A DNA stretch of 14,096 nt from an uncultured Lachnobacterium sp. (GTDB lineage: Bacteria > Bacillota > Clostridia > Lachnospirales > Lachnospiraceae), in the NCBI GenBank assembly GCA_945971355.1, contig CAMFPD010000042.1:1-14096 (forward strand), given 5' to 3'. The translations under genes were made by a program, and so were the position numbers. Numbering within the stretch: the stretch's first letter is position 1; the number at the start of each line of letters is the position of its first letter. The notes beneath the pieces were generated by a model. That model saw only the letters and a list, made by a program, of their open reading frames with translations. It made no database searches and had not been told where the DNA came from. Shown piece by piece: positions 6,546-13,844 of this stretch.

Positions 6546-7915
6546 CACTTCACCTCCACGCCTGCTGATGATTCATCATAACTGCCATCTTCCATATACT
6601 CAGTTCCCAGTTCCTCATAAGAGCCGTCTTCCATGTACTCAGTGCCAAGTTCATCATAGAAGCCGTCTTCCATGTACTCAGTCCCAAATTCGTCATATAC
6701 ACCTTCGTCCATTCCTTCGCCCATACTCTCGTTATAAGCATCCCAGTCAACATCTTCCCATTTTGTAACCTTCATACCCTCATAGAGTTCCTCTGAAGGC
6801 CATACAATGTAATCATCATCGCTAAGACCTGATGCAATCTGAACCAAGAACATATCATCATCTCTCTCTCCGATTTCAACAGTTCTCTTCTCCAATTTTC
6901 CCTTTGAATCAAGCGCCCAGACAAATGTAGTATCCTCTTCAACCACATAGCTTGAATCCAGCCATAAACCTGTCTTTACACCAGCCTGTCCATAATCAGG
7001 CTCCACATACACGTGCTGACCTAACATCAATCCCTCTGAAGAATCAAGCTGAATATAGAATGGATATTTTGACGCAGAATTTTCACTGCTGTCAGAATAA
7101 TTATCATTATTATTCATTTGTGGGTTTTCTGTATCAATTGTTGTAATTGTACCATTCCATGTAATTGATTCGTCGGCTCTGGAACGTACTATCACACTGA
7201 TTCCCTCTGACAGACCACTTGAATAAAGACTCTGTTCGTCAATAGTACCCTTGACTCTGTAATCACCTGTAGCAAGGATGGTAATAACTGCTGCAGTATT
7301 GCCATCTGGACCAACACCATCCTCATTTACGCTCTTTACCATACCATCCATCTTGCTGTAAACAACGGCATTGTTGATGATTTCATCAAACTTTGCAATC
7401 TCATTGTTCTTTGCTGTTATATTGTAAGATGTCTGATTTACCTGCAGCTGAGCCTGCTGAATCTGTAAAGTATAATCAAGCTGCTGGTCTGCTGCCGCAG
7501 TCTGTTTTTCAGCTGTAAGCTGATTCACCTGAGCCTGATACCCCTCCAAATCATTCTTTAAGCCTTCAAGCTCAAGACCGGCTGATTGTTTCTGCTGCTT
7601 CACTGATTCCACATCATACTTAAAGAGCGCATCTCCCTCTGCAACCTCATCGCCAACAGCAACATAAATCTCATCAATTTCTTTATCTGAATCCTTGTTA
7701 ATCTCAAGGGTTTCCTGTGATTCCACAACACCAGAGTAACTGCTCACACTTCCTGCCATATACTTCAAGTCACCTACTCGCTCTGCATATATGCCAAGGC
7801 TTTCACTTCCTGCCTCTGTACCTTTATTTCTCCACCACAAAAATCCCCCTATGGCCGCCGCAGCAATTATTATCACAACGACAATCCCAATAATCACCTT
7901 TCTCTTTTTACTCAT
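6545..7915 (-). CDS. HlyD/MacA-family efflux adaptor with acidic C-terminal repeats
   Basis: First gene of the efflux operon, 456 residues. An N-terminal anchor (about 6-28, ending in WWRN) is followed by a lipoyl half, a long Gln/Ala-rich coiled-coil hairpin (about 110-180), the second lipoyl half around VYSKMDGMVKSV, and beta-barrel domains. The last 55 residues are extremely acidic and hold three 13-residue repeats at 410-448, each with the core GTEYMEDG, then a short SSAGVEVK tail. An ATG at 7927 also opens the frame, but the ribosome binding site GGAGG lies just inside it and 6 bases from the ATG at 7915, so the shorter start is chosen. It differs clearly from the second adaptor at 4249-5859, so the pair is not a recent duplication. 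Family call is firm; the repeat function is unknown. Confidence 0.9.
   Translation of the reverse strand: MSKKRKVIIGIVVVIIIAAAAIGGFLWWRNKGTEAGSESLGIYAERVGDLKYMAGSVSSYSGVVESQETLEINKDSDKEIDEIYVAVGDEVAEGDALFKYDVESVKQQKQSAGLELEGLKNDLEGYQAQVNQLTAEKQTAAADQQLDYTLQIQQAQLQVNQTSYNITAKNNEIAKFDEIINNAVVYSKMDGMVKSVNEDGVGPDGNTAAVITILATGDYRVKGTIDEQSLYSSGLSEGISVIVRSRADESITWNGTITTIDTENPQMNNNDNYSDSSENSASKYPFYIQLDSSEGLMLGQHVYVEPDYGQAGVKTGLWLDSSYVVEEDTTFVWALDSKGKLEKRTVEIGERDDDMFLVQIASGLSDDDYIVWPSEELYEGMKVTKWEDVDWDAYNESMGEGMDEGVYDEFGTEYMEDGFYDELGTEYMEDGSYEELGTEYMEDGSYDESSAGVEVK
6572..6688 (-). repeat. three 39-bp tandem repeats in adaptor C-terminus
   Basis: Units are 6572-6610, 6611-6649 and 6650-6688, in frame, with a partial fourth unit (about 12 bases) after 6688. 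They encode 13-residue repeats of consensus (F/L)GTEYMEDG(S/F)Y(D/E)E. Differences between units are largely silent or conservative, so the protein sequence seems to be under selection. In-frame 39-bp units can expand or contract by slippage. Confidence 0.95.
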
Positions 7916-7950
7916 AATTACCTCCATTCAGACATAAACTTAATACTGAT

Positions 7951-8004
7951 ATTGTAGCTGATTTAATACTCATAAATCTTTATTTTTTTCTTAATTTTTC
8001 TTAA
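7951..8004 (-). promoter_or_regulatory. efflux operon promoter with response-regulator-like box
   Basis: TTAAGAAAAA is repeated twice in perfect tandem on the minus strand (8004-7995 and 7994-7985). A 10-bp direct repeat, one helical turn apart, is the usual form of an OmpR/PhoB-family response-regulator site. Downstream are the possible -10 boxes TATTAA (7968-7963) and TACAAT (7956-7951), neither with a good -35. The repeat would cover the -35 position of TATTAA, as in activated promoters. The regulator is not in the window. Confidence 0.5.
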
Positions 8005-8088
8005 GAGTAACATATTTAAACTTTGCATTTTTACTTGTGAGATGTTTGAGTCACATATTAATCAGCCTCACATAAAGGAAATAATAAC

Positions 8089-9786
8089 ATGATTTCAAAC
8101 CAAAGTATCGAACCACTCCTTCTGGCTTCCCTAAATGCCACACAATCAGAGCTCACAAATTCCCCTGCTCTCTCATCAGGGTATATTAAAGCACAAAATA
8201 AATGGGAGGTAATAATAAAATATGTCGGCAACTCTGAAACTGTTTTTTCGCAGTTTTCAGCTTCAGACTACAAAATACTCCTCGGAGGATATGCAATACT
8301 CACACTATCAAAAGAAGCGATAACTGAACTTTCCTTGCATCCGGAAATTATCTACATAGAAAAACCAAAAAACTTTTACTATGAGGTATATAATGGCAAG
8401 ATAGCCTCCTGCATAAATACCTTCTCTAATAGATATAATCTCTCAGGACAAGGAACTCTTGTTGGAATCGTGGATTCTGGAATAGATTTCACCCACCCGG
8501 ATTTCATAAACCCTGATGGAAGCACAAGAATAGCATATTTATGGGATCAGACAACTGATGCCGTGTATAGTTCTTCTGATATAAATGCCATGCTCTCCTC
8601 CGGTTCCTCAATGATTCAAAACATGATCTATTCCTTAGACCCATCTGGTCACGGCACCCACGTAGCTGGAATAGCTGCAGGAAATGGTTCTGCCTCCCAA
8701 GGTGTATATAGGGGAGTAGCATATGAAGCCACTCTTCTCGTTGTAAAACTTGCACCACGCTCTCCTCTGGATTTTCCTCAGACAACCCAGATAATGGAAG
8801 GTGTAGATTTTTGCATCAAAAAAAGCATCGAGCTTGGAATGCCCATAAGCATCAACCTAAGCTTAGGAAACACCTACGGCTCCCACAGTGGCACCTCCCT
8901 TTTGGAGAGTTTTCTTAACGATGTTTCCGGAGTATATAAAACCAGTATAATAGTTGGCAGCGGTAACGAAGGAAGCAGTGACGGACATATAGATGGACTG
9001 CTAAATACATTGGACGAAATTGTAGAGTTGTCGGTTGGAGAATTCACCCCAAACCTTACCGTGCAGCTTTGGAAGCAATATTGGGACAAAGTAGCAATCA
9101 CAATAGAAGCACCATCTGGTACCTCTGTGGCATTGGACTTAAGTTCTGGTGAACAGCGCTACCAGGTTGATAACACCTCATTGTATGTCACAACCTCACC
9201 ACCGTCTCCATTTAGTATATTCGGAGAAACTTACATAGATATGCTTCCTCTGAACAATTATGTAGGCTCTGGCATATGGAAAATAATTCTTACCCCAATT
9301 AGAATAAAAGATGGACGGTATGCATTGTGGCTGCCTGGTGGTACAACCAGAAACACTTCCACCAAGTTTCTCACCCCATCTCCACTGACCACGCTCACCA
9401 TACCATCCACAGCTTACAAAATCATAACAGTTGGAGCTTACAATTCCTACAGCGACACTCTTCCAGCCTTTTCTGGCAGGGGCTTCACCTGGAGCACTAA
9501 CCTGATTAAGCCAGATTTGGTCGCCCCAGGAGTTGATATAACTTCCTGCGCTCCCGGTGGTGGATATACTTCAAGGACTGGAACTTCAATGGCAACCCCT
9601 TTTGTGACAGGCAGTTGTTCTCTTTTAATGGAATGGGGAATTGTAAAAAATAATGACCCCTATATGTACGGGGAAAAAATAAAAGCAGCCCTGATTCAAG
9701 GAACCAGGAAACTGCCTTCAGTTTCCACCATACCAAGCCCAGAAGCCGGATGGGGAGCATTATGTCTTGATTTTTTATTACAATGA
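8089..9786 (+). CDS. S8 family subtilisin-like serine protease, Csp-like
   Basis: This 565-residue subtilase has its complete catalytic set: D129 in VDSGID, H188 in GHGTHVAG, oxyanion N293 in GSGNEG and S500 in GTSMATP. An N-terminal prodomain-like region (1 to about 95) precedes the catalytic domain. About 200 residues separate N293 from S500 and contain a beta-rich insert (about 310-450), as in the clostridial Csp germination proteases. There is no signal peptide or membrane helix, so it is probably cytosolic or spore-associated. AAAGGA about 9 bases upstream supports the start. It is the only plus-strand gene, divergent from the efflux operon (173 bp apart) and convergent with the J-protein (28 bp). 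The Csp resemblance is architectural; many Lachnospiraceae subtilases of this type have no known role. A processing protease for an exported peptide is possible, but no precursor gene is seen. Confidence 0.92.
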   Translation: MISNQSIEPLLLASLNATQSELTNSPALSSGYIKAQNKWEVIIKYVGNSETVFSQFSASDYKILLGGYAILTLSKEAITELSLHPEIIYIEKPKNFYYEVYNGKIASCINTFSNRYNLSGQGTLVGIVDSGIDFTHPDFINPDGSTRIAYLWDQTTDAVYSSSDINAMLSSGSSMIQNMIYSLDPSGHGTHVAGIAAGNGSASQGVYRGVAYEATLLVVKLAPRSPLDFPQTTQIMEGVDFCIKKSIELGMPISINLSLGNTYGSHSGTSLLESFLNDVSGVYKTSIIVGSGNEGSSDGHIDGLLNTLDEIVELSVGEFTPNLTVQLWKQYWDKVAITIEAPSGTSVALDLSSGEQRYQVDNTSLYVTTSPPSPFSIFGETYIDMLPLNNYVGSGIWKIILTPIRIKDGRYALWLPGGTTRNTSTKFLTPSPLTTLTIPSTAYKIITVGAYNSYSDTLPAFSGRGFTWSTNLIKPDLVAPGVDITSCAPGGGYTSRTGTSMATPFVTGSCSLLMEWGIVKNNDPYMYGEKIKAALIQGTRKLPSVSTIPSPEAGWGALCLDFLLQ

Positions 9787-9814
9787 AGCTTATAAGTATA
9801 TTGCTGTCAAAGCT

Positions 9815-10282
9815 TTATGATTTCGAGCCAATCATTGTCTTGATTGCCTCCGCTATAATAATGGCATCAATTGCTTTCATTGCATTGTCATACTCTTCCT
9901 GCTGTTTCTTAAGCTCCTTCTGTTTTAAATTATATTCCTCCACATGCTGTTTGAATTCTCTGGCGCGCTGCTCCTTTATTTTCTTGTACTGCTTTTCATA
10001 ATTTTCACGTTCACTTTTCCTTGAAGAATACCAGTTCTTGTACTCACTGTTTGGATTTCCAACAACCTTTCCAACCACTTTTCCAGAGGTGGTATTTCTG
10101 CAGGCATCACAGAGATATCCATAAGCTTCTGTCACAAGGTAGTATCTTGACACATCATCATTATTCCCTGTATCTGGGTGATATTTTTTTGCCAAATTCT
10201 TGTATGCTGCCTTCATTTCTACTAATGTGGAGTTTTCTGCTATGCCTAATATGTTGCAGGCCTCTTTTTTTGAATTAATCAT
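9815..10282 (-). CDS. small J-domain (DnaJ-like) protein
   Basis: A 155-residue protein with an N-terminal J domain (about 4-65) carrying the essential HPD tripeptide at 35-37 in KKYHPDTG. It would stimulate an Hsp70 (DnaK) ATPase. There is no Gly/Phe region, zinc finger or DnaJ C-terminal domain, so it is a type III J-protein. Residues about 90-135 are strongly charged (Lys/Glu/Gln) and probably coiled-coil, and the end (AIIIAEAIKTMIG) is hydrophobic. The frame is open back to 10360, but the ATG at 10282 has GAGGAG 9 bases upstream and begins the J domain exactly, so it is chosen. The client is unknown. Confidence 0.87.
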   Translation of the reverse strand: MINSKKEACNILGIAENSTLVEMKAAYKNLAKKYHPDTGNNDDVSRYYLVTEAYGYLCDACRNTTSGKVVGKVVGNPNSEYKNWYSSRKSERENYEKQYKKIKEQRAREFKQHVEEYNLKQKELKKQQEEYDNAMKAIDAIIIAEAIKTMIGSKS

Positions 10283-10352
10283 AATACATTGCTCCTCTGT
10301 TGTTTCTGCCGAAAATCCATACCATGCCATCCTACAGCATATACCATTATAT

Positions 10353-11092
10353 TTATACAAATTTTTGGGCTAATTTTTGGGTTATTTGTTCGCGGTCACT
10401 CTCAGGTATCTTAAGTGCTTCCATTGCCTCCTCGACACTCAAATTTAACGAATCCATAAGATTCTCTATTGCTTCATATTGCGCCCATGCCTTTCCTTCT
10501 TGTCTTCCTTCCTGTCTTACTTCATCCCATAATGTGCACACTTTTCTCTCACCTTCCTTATTATATTTGATTTGTATATTCGTAGTTGCTACCACAACAT
10601 CAACTACACTCTCTGATATTTTTCTACTCTCTTCATATTTTCTAAGCTCTTCTCTACGTTCTTCCTTACTTTTCTTAATGTCATATATTATTGACATTAT
10701 CTTAAATAAATCCTTATTTTTTTCATTGTGAAGCTGCAGATTGTTATCCTTTATTTGTATAATATTGAGCCTATAATCATTTATATACTTTTTTATTTCC
10801 TCTGGAATATCCAACATATCATGTAAACACATCGGTCCATCCCAATCCTCTTCTCCATAATACAACACAAGTGTGACAACTGGCAAGAATCTATCTGTTT
10901 TGCGAATTCCAGATATAAATTCATGCTCCACAAGTTTTATATTATTCTGTTTATAATAAGCCCGTCTATCCTGATACTGCTTATTATATGTGTAATAATC
11001 ATATCCCATCACACGCACAGGCATACCATAGTGTATTCTCTCCAATATACTTTTTCTGCAGAATCCGGTTTGATTTTTTCTTTTTCTGACGT
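10353..11092 (-). pseudogene. decayed Rpn/YhgA-type recombination-promoting nuclease
   Basis: Rpn (YhgA-like) proteins are PD-(D/E)XK nucleases of about 300 residues. What survives in frame is the C-terminal two-thirds (10353-11045), beginning ERIHYGMPVRVMGYDYYTY and ending with the typical helical tail (QEGRQEGKA... SVEEAMEALKIPESDR). The family's N-terminus is still visible upstream in another frame: after AGGAGG (11106-11101) the codon at 11092 is ACG, not ATG, and is followed by SEKEKIKPDSAEKVYWR. The normal text between YWR and ERIHYG, which holds the nuclease core, is missing, and the join shifts the frame. Start-codon loss, core deletion and frameshift together make it a pseudogene. 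A TTG at 11045 could still initiate a core-less fragment. Confidence 0.85.
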
Positions 11093-11223
11093 AATATACC
11101 CCTCCTAAAAATAGTAAAATTTATAGTTCCATATTCAGTTGTAACAGTGTAATTTAAAGCATGAATTTTCGTTTGAATTAATTAAGTTGTTCTAGATTTG
11201 CATGCCATAGGCATCTGAAATGA

Positions 11224-11266
11224 AAAATATGCTTTGAAATGATGCTATCACTACAAAGCATATTTT
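11224..11266 (-). terminator. terminator of the amino-acid uptake operon
   Basis: A perfect 13-bp stem (11224-11236 with 11254-11266) has an inner TGAT/ATCA pairing and, on the minus strand, a TTTTT run at the 3' side. It lies about 45 bases after the azlD remnant stop and marks the end of the operon that begins beyond the right edge. Confidence 0.85.
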
Positions 11267-11310
11267 ACAAGATATATTTTAATAATAATCAAACTGCATT
11301 CTTCATCTCT

Positions 11311-11610
11311 CTACATATGAATAAATGCCATATATGCAGCTGTCCCAATCACAATAGAGAGCATAGTTCTCGCATTTTTTCCTACATATCTTTCAGGGAC
11401 AGGAAATTTGTAAACCACAGCAACTATCGCCACAGCCAGAATTTTTTCCAAACCTCTGCACATAAACGAATCCCCCACATCTCTGAGACAGTATACAATT
11501 AGAACTGCCATTATTGATGCAGGCAGGAATTTACCAAGTTTTTCTATCGATTGTGGCATTTTCCGTTTTCCACCAAATAACAAAAACAGCACCGCCCTAA
11601 GGGAGAAAGT
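11311..11610 (-). pseudogene. azlD: azlD remnant (branched-chain amino-acid exporter small subunit)
   Basis: The reading frame gives TFSLRAVLFLLFGGKRKMP and then the typical AzlD body (KLGKFLPASIMAVLIVYCLRDV, with a C-terminal SIVIGTAAYMAF), about 95 residues. Full-length AzlD is about 100-110 residues and starts roughly 15-20 residues earlier with a helix that is absent here. The frame is closed by TGA just upstream and has no ATG start; only GTG at 11592 is available, without a ribosome binding site. The remnant is fused at its 5' side to the truncated end of azlC. AzlD with AzlC normally exports branched-chain amino acids or analogues. Family call is good; non-function is inferred. Confidence 0.8.
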
Positions 11611-11766
11611 TAGTCTTCACCAACTACAATCAAGCAAAGCACCGACACCAAAATACCCACAACAGCTGGAAAATGATTTTGGGCGTTCTCCCATTGTTCC
11701 GTATGCCATACTTACAAATATGTAACTAAACATAATAGGAAGTGACTTAATCGCAGCTTCCTTCAT
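11610..11766 (-). pseudogene. azlC: azlC remnant, internally deleted
   Basis: The ATG at 11766 immediately follows the ATPase stop (TAGATG) and opens the typical AzlC N-terminus (MKEAAIKSLPIMFSYIFVSM then AYGTM, 25 residues). After one frame shift the sequence continues at once with the AzlC C-terminal signature WENAQNHFPAVVGILVSVLC and ends at TAA 11610-11612. About 170 central residues of the usual 230 or so are gone. The two ends lie in different frames, so no AzlC can be made. GAAGGG lies about 8 bases upstream. It is the clearest evidence that the operon once carried azlCD. Confidence 0.82.
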
Positions 11767-12492
11767 CTAAATCCCTTCACCATCCTTTAAATAATCATCA
11801 AAGCTGAACACATCTAAGAATTTCTTTGCCCTTTCAGTTTTTGGATTTTCAAAAAACTCCTTAGGCTTCCCTTCCTCCACAATATGTCCACCATCCAGAA
11901 AGATTACTCTGTCTGCAACAGCCTTTGCAAATTGCATCTCATGGGTGACAATAATCATTGTTCTCCCCTGTTTTGCCAGATCAAGCATAACATCCAAAAC
12001 TTCACGAACCATCTCCGGATCAAGTGCTGCTGTAACCTCGTCAAATAACAGAATTTCCGGCTCGACGCACAGTGCTCTTACAATTGCAACCCTTTGCTTC
12101 TGTCCACCGGACAGCTGTCTCGGATAACTATCTGCCTTATCCAGAAGACCTACTCTTTTCAAAAGCTCAAGGGCCTGTTTTTTCACCTCAGCCTTATCTC
12201 TTTTTTGTACCTTAATCGGAGCAAGTGTAATATTATCCAGCACAGACAAATGTGGGAAAAGCTCATAGCTTTGAAAAACCATTCCTATTTTATGTCCATC
12301 ATGAACAATCTCCCCTGCATCTATATCCTCAAGAGAATTTATACATCTAAGAAGTGTACTTTTTCCGCAGCCACTTGGTCCCACAACTACCACCACTTCC
12401 CCTTTGTCTATTGACAGGTCGATTCCATCAAGTATAGTCTGACTGCCATATTTTTTTGTCAGATTTTTAATCTCCAATATTTTTTCTGCCAT
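11767..12492 (-). CDS. polar amino-acid ABC transporter ATPase (GlnQ/HisP type)
   Basis: This 241-residue subunit energises the uptake system formed with the two permeases upstream. Walker A GPSGCGKS (38-45), Q74, signature LSGGQ (127-131), Walker B ILLFDE (147-152) with the DEVTAALDP variant, and H184 are all present. The segment between GEIVHDG (60-66) and KIGMVFQ (68-74) is about 15 residues shorter than in other family members, where a variable loop and a helix end in LR precede (K)xGMVFQ. The C-terminus has an acidic tail after the usual KFLDVF. TGGAG lies 8 bases upstream of the start, and the gene follows the permease by 20 bases. Substrate is probably a polar amino acid; it is not determinable further. 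Confidence 0.93.
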   Translation of the reverse strand: MAEKILEIKNLTKKYGSQTILDGIDLSIDKGEVVVVVGPSGCGKSTLLRCINSLEDIDAGEIVHDGHKIGMVFQSYELFPHLSVLDNITLAPIKVQKRDKAEVKKQALELLKRVGLLDKADSYPRQLSGGQKQRVAIVRALCVEPEILLFDEVTAALDPEMVREVLDVMLDLAKQGRTMIIVTHEMQFAKAVADRVIFLDGGHIVEEGKPKEFFENPKTERAKKFLDVFSFDDYLKDGEGI

Positions 12493-12512
12493 AATTCAAC
12501 TCCAAATAAAAA

Positions 12513-13187
12513 TTATACCCAACGCTTCTCAAGGTGTCTTGCCAACATACTAATCGGCCAGCATACAAGAAAATACAAGATAAAAACAACCAGAAATACG
12601 CCAAAGGAAGCATTTGGACTCACCATACGGTTTGCTTCTATTATCTGTTGTGCAACCTTCAACATCTCCACAACACCAATCATAAGCACCAGACTAGTAG
12701 TTTTTATCATTCGTGTAATCAGGTTTATGGACAACGGAACAAGCCGTCTTACGGTCTGTGGAATAATTATGTATATATATGTCTGAACCTTCGACAGACC
12801 AAGGGCCTTACTGCTCTCATACTGGTGCTTTGGTATGCTTATAAGAGCTCCTCTTACCAGATCTCCCATTTCTGCAGCTCCCCACAACACAAAAACAATA
12901 ATGGATGCCACCTCACCAGATAAATTCCATCCTAGTGCTCTTGTACTGCCAAAATACACAATAAACAGAAGTACCAGCTGAGGCATGATCCTTATAGTTT
13001 CCAGATAAATTCTAAGTATCAGCTTAATAAATTTATTTTTCACGGTCATAAGAGAACCCACAACCACACCCAGGGGCATACTCACAGCAATTGAAATCAA
13101 ACTAATTTTCACGGCAACCCACAGTCCCTGCAGCAACCTGAGCATATTGCTCCCCTTGAATAAGACCTCAAGACCCAAATCCAGCAT
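12513..13187 (-). CDS. HisM-type polar amino-acid ABC permease (second)
   Basis: A 224-residue integral membrane subunit with about five helices and the EAA-type cytoplasmic loop (ISIPKHQYESSKALGLSKVQ... IIIPQTVRRLVP) that docks the ATPase. The ATG at 13187 has AGGAGG 7 bases upstream and overlaps the end of the preceding permease by 20 bases; the frame opens earlier at 13217, but without comparable support. The overlap indicates translational coupling and a heterodimer with the first permease. It shares the family fold with the first permease but is clearly diverged from it. Confidence 0.92.
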   Translation of the reverse strand: MLDLGLEVLFKGSNMLRLLQGLWVAVKISLISIAVSMPLGVVVGSLMTVKNKFIKLILRIYLETIRIMPQLVLLFIVYFGSTRALGWNLSGEVASIIVFVLWGAAEMGDLVRGALISIPKHQYESSKALGLSKVQTYIYIIIPQTVRRLVPLSINLITRMIKTTSLVLMIGVVEMLKVAQQIIEANRMVSPNASFGVFLVVFILYFLVCWPISMLARHLEKRWV

Positions 13188-13827
13188 AGCGAACCCTCCT
13201 TTCAACATAGCTTCCAAGAAGGGAAACAGGCAGTAGTATTATCAAATAAAATACCACCAGCAAAAAGAGGCTTTCTGTTGTTTTATAATACAATCCTATC
13301 AAATCCTTTGCAGTAAACATAAGATCCATCAGACTTATTGCAGAAAAAACACTAGTCTCCTTAAGCAAAAAAATAATATTTGCAACAAATGCAGGAATAC
13401 TTGTGGATACAGCCTGTGGAAGTATCACATATCTCATTGTCTGAACACTGTTCATTCCCAGGCTTTTTGCACTTTCACGCTGTATAGGCTCCACTGATTC
13501 AAGACCACTCCTAAGAGCCTCCGCCATATAGCTTCCTCCAAGAAACGCAATTCCTGCAACACCACACTGCTCTGCACTCATTGCAAATCCTATTTTGGGC
13601 AAACCATAGTATATAAAAAATAACTGAACCAGCAATGGAGTATTTCGGCTCAGTTCAATGTAAAAGGATACTATCTGCCTTGCAATATTCACCCTATAAT
13701 ACAGTACAACGGCACACACAAGACCCACCAAAATTGCAAACACAATACCAAGCAGTCCTATTTTCACCGTAAGCACCGCAGCTTTTTGATACAAGGGCAA
13801 ATATTTTTCTATAAACTCCCAGTTCAT
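13168..13827 (-). CDS. HisM-type polar amino-acid ABC permease (first)
   Basis: A 219-residue membrane subunit of the His/Glu/Gln/Arg/opine permease family. The N-terminal helix (about 16-42), the RNTPLLVQLFFIYYGLP signature near residue 60-75 and the EAA loop (LESVEPIQRESAKSLGMNSV... YVILPQAVSTSIPAF) are clear. GAAGGAGG stands about 10 bases before the start and the gene begins 17 bases after the SGNH hydrolase stop. No substrate-binding protein gene is in view; it may lie beyond the right edge. Confidence 0.93.
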   Translation of the reverse strand: MNWEFIEKYLPLYQKAAVLTVKIGLLGIVFAILVGLVCAVVLYYRVNIARQIVSFYIELSRNTPLLVQLFFIYYGLPKIGFAMSAEQCGVAGIAFLGGSYMAEALRSGLESVEPIQRESAKSLGMNSVQTMRYVILPQAVSTSIPAFVANIIFLLKETSVFSAISLMDLMFTAKDLIGLYYKTTESLFLLVVFYLIILLPVSLLGSYVERRVRYAGFGS

Positions 13828-13844
13828 AAAACCAAGTCCTCCTT

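Noticed and set aside
8043..8070. Sporulation-type (sigma-G-like CATATTA) -10 box before the S8 protease
   Set aside because: No matching -35 at a suitable distance; a 7-bp AT-rich match is expected by chance in this base composition.
9787..9814. Bidirectional terminator between the convergent S8 and J-protein genes
   Set aside because: Only two AAGCTT hexamers, each self-palindromic, frame the gap; no stem with a T-run is formed.
10283..10360. Longer N-terminus for the J-domain protein
   Set aside because: The extra 26 residues resemble no J-protein, overlap the end of the rpn remnant and lack a ribosome binding site; the ATG at 10282 has one.
11202..11214. Small hairpin ATGCC-ATA-GGCAT
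   Set aside because: A 5-bp stem without a T-run; the 13-bp hairpin at 11224-11266 is the credible terminator.
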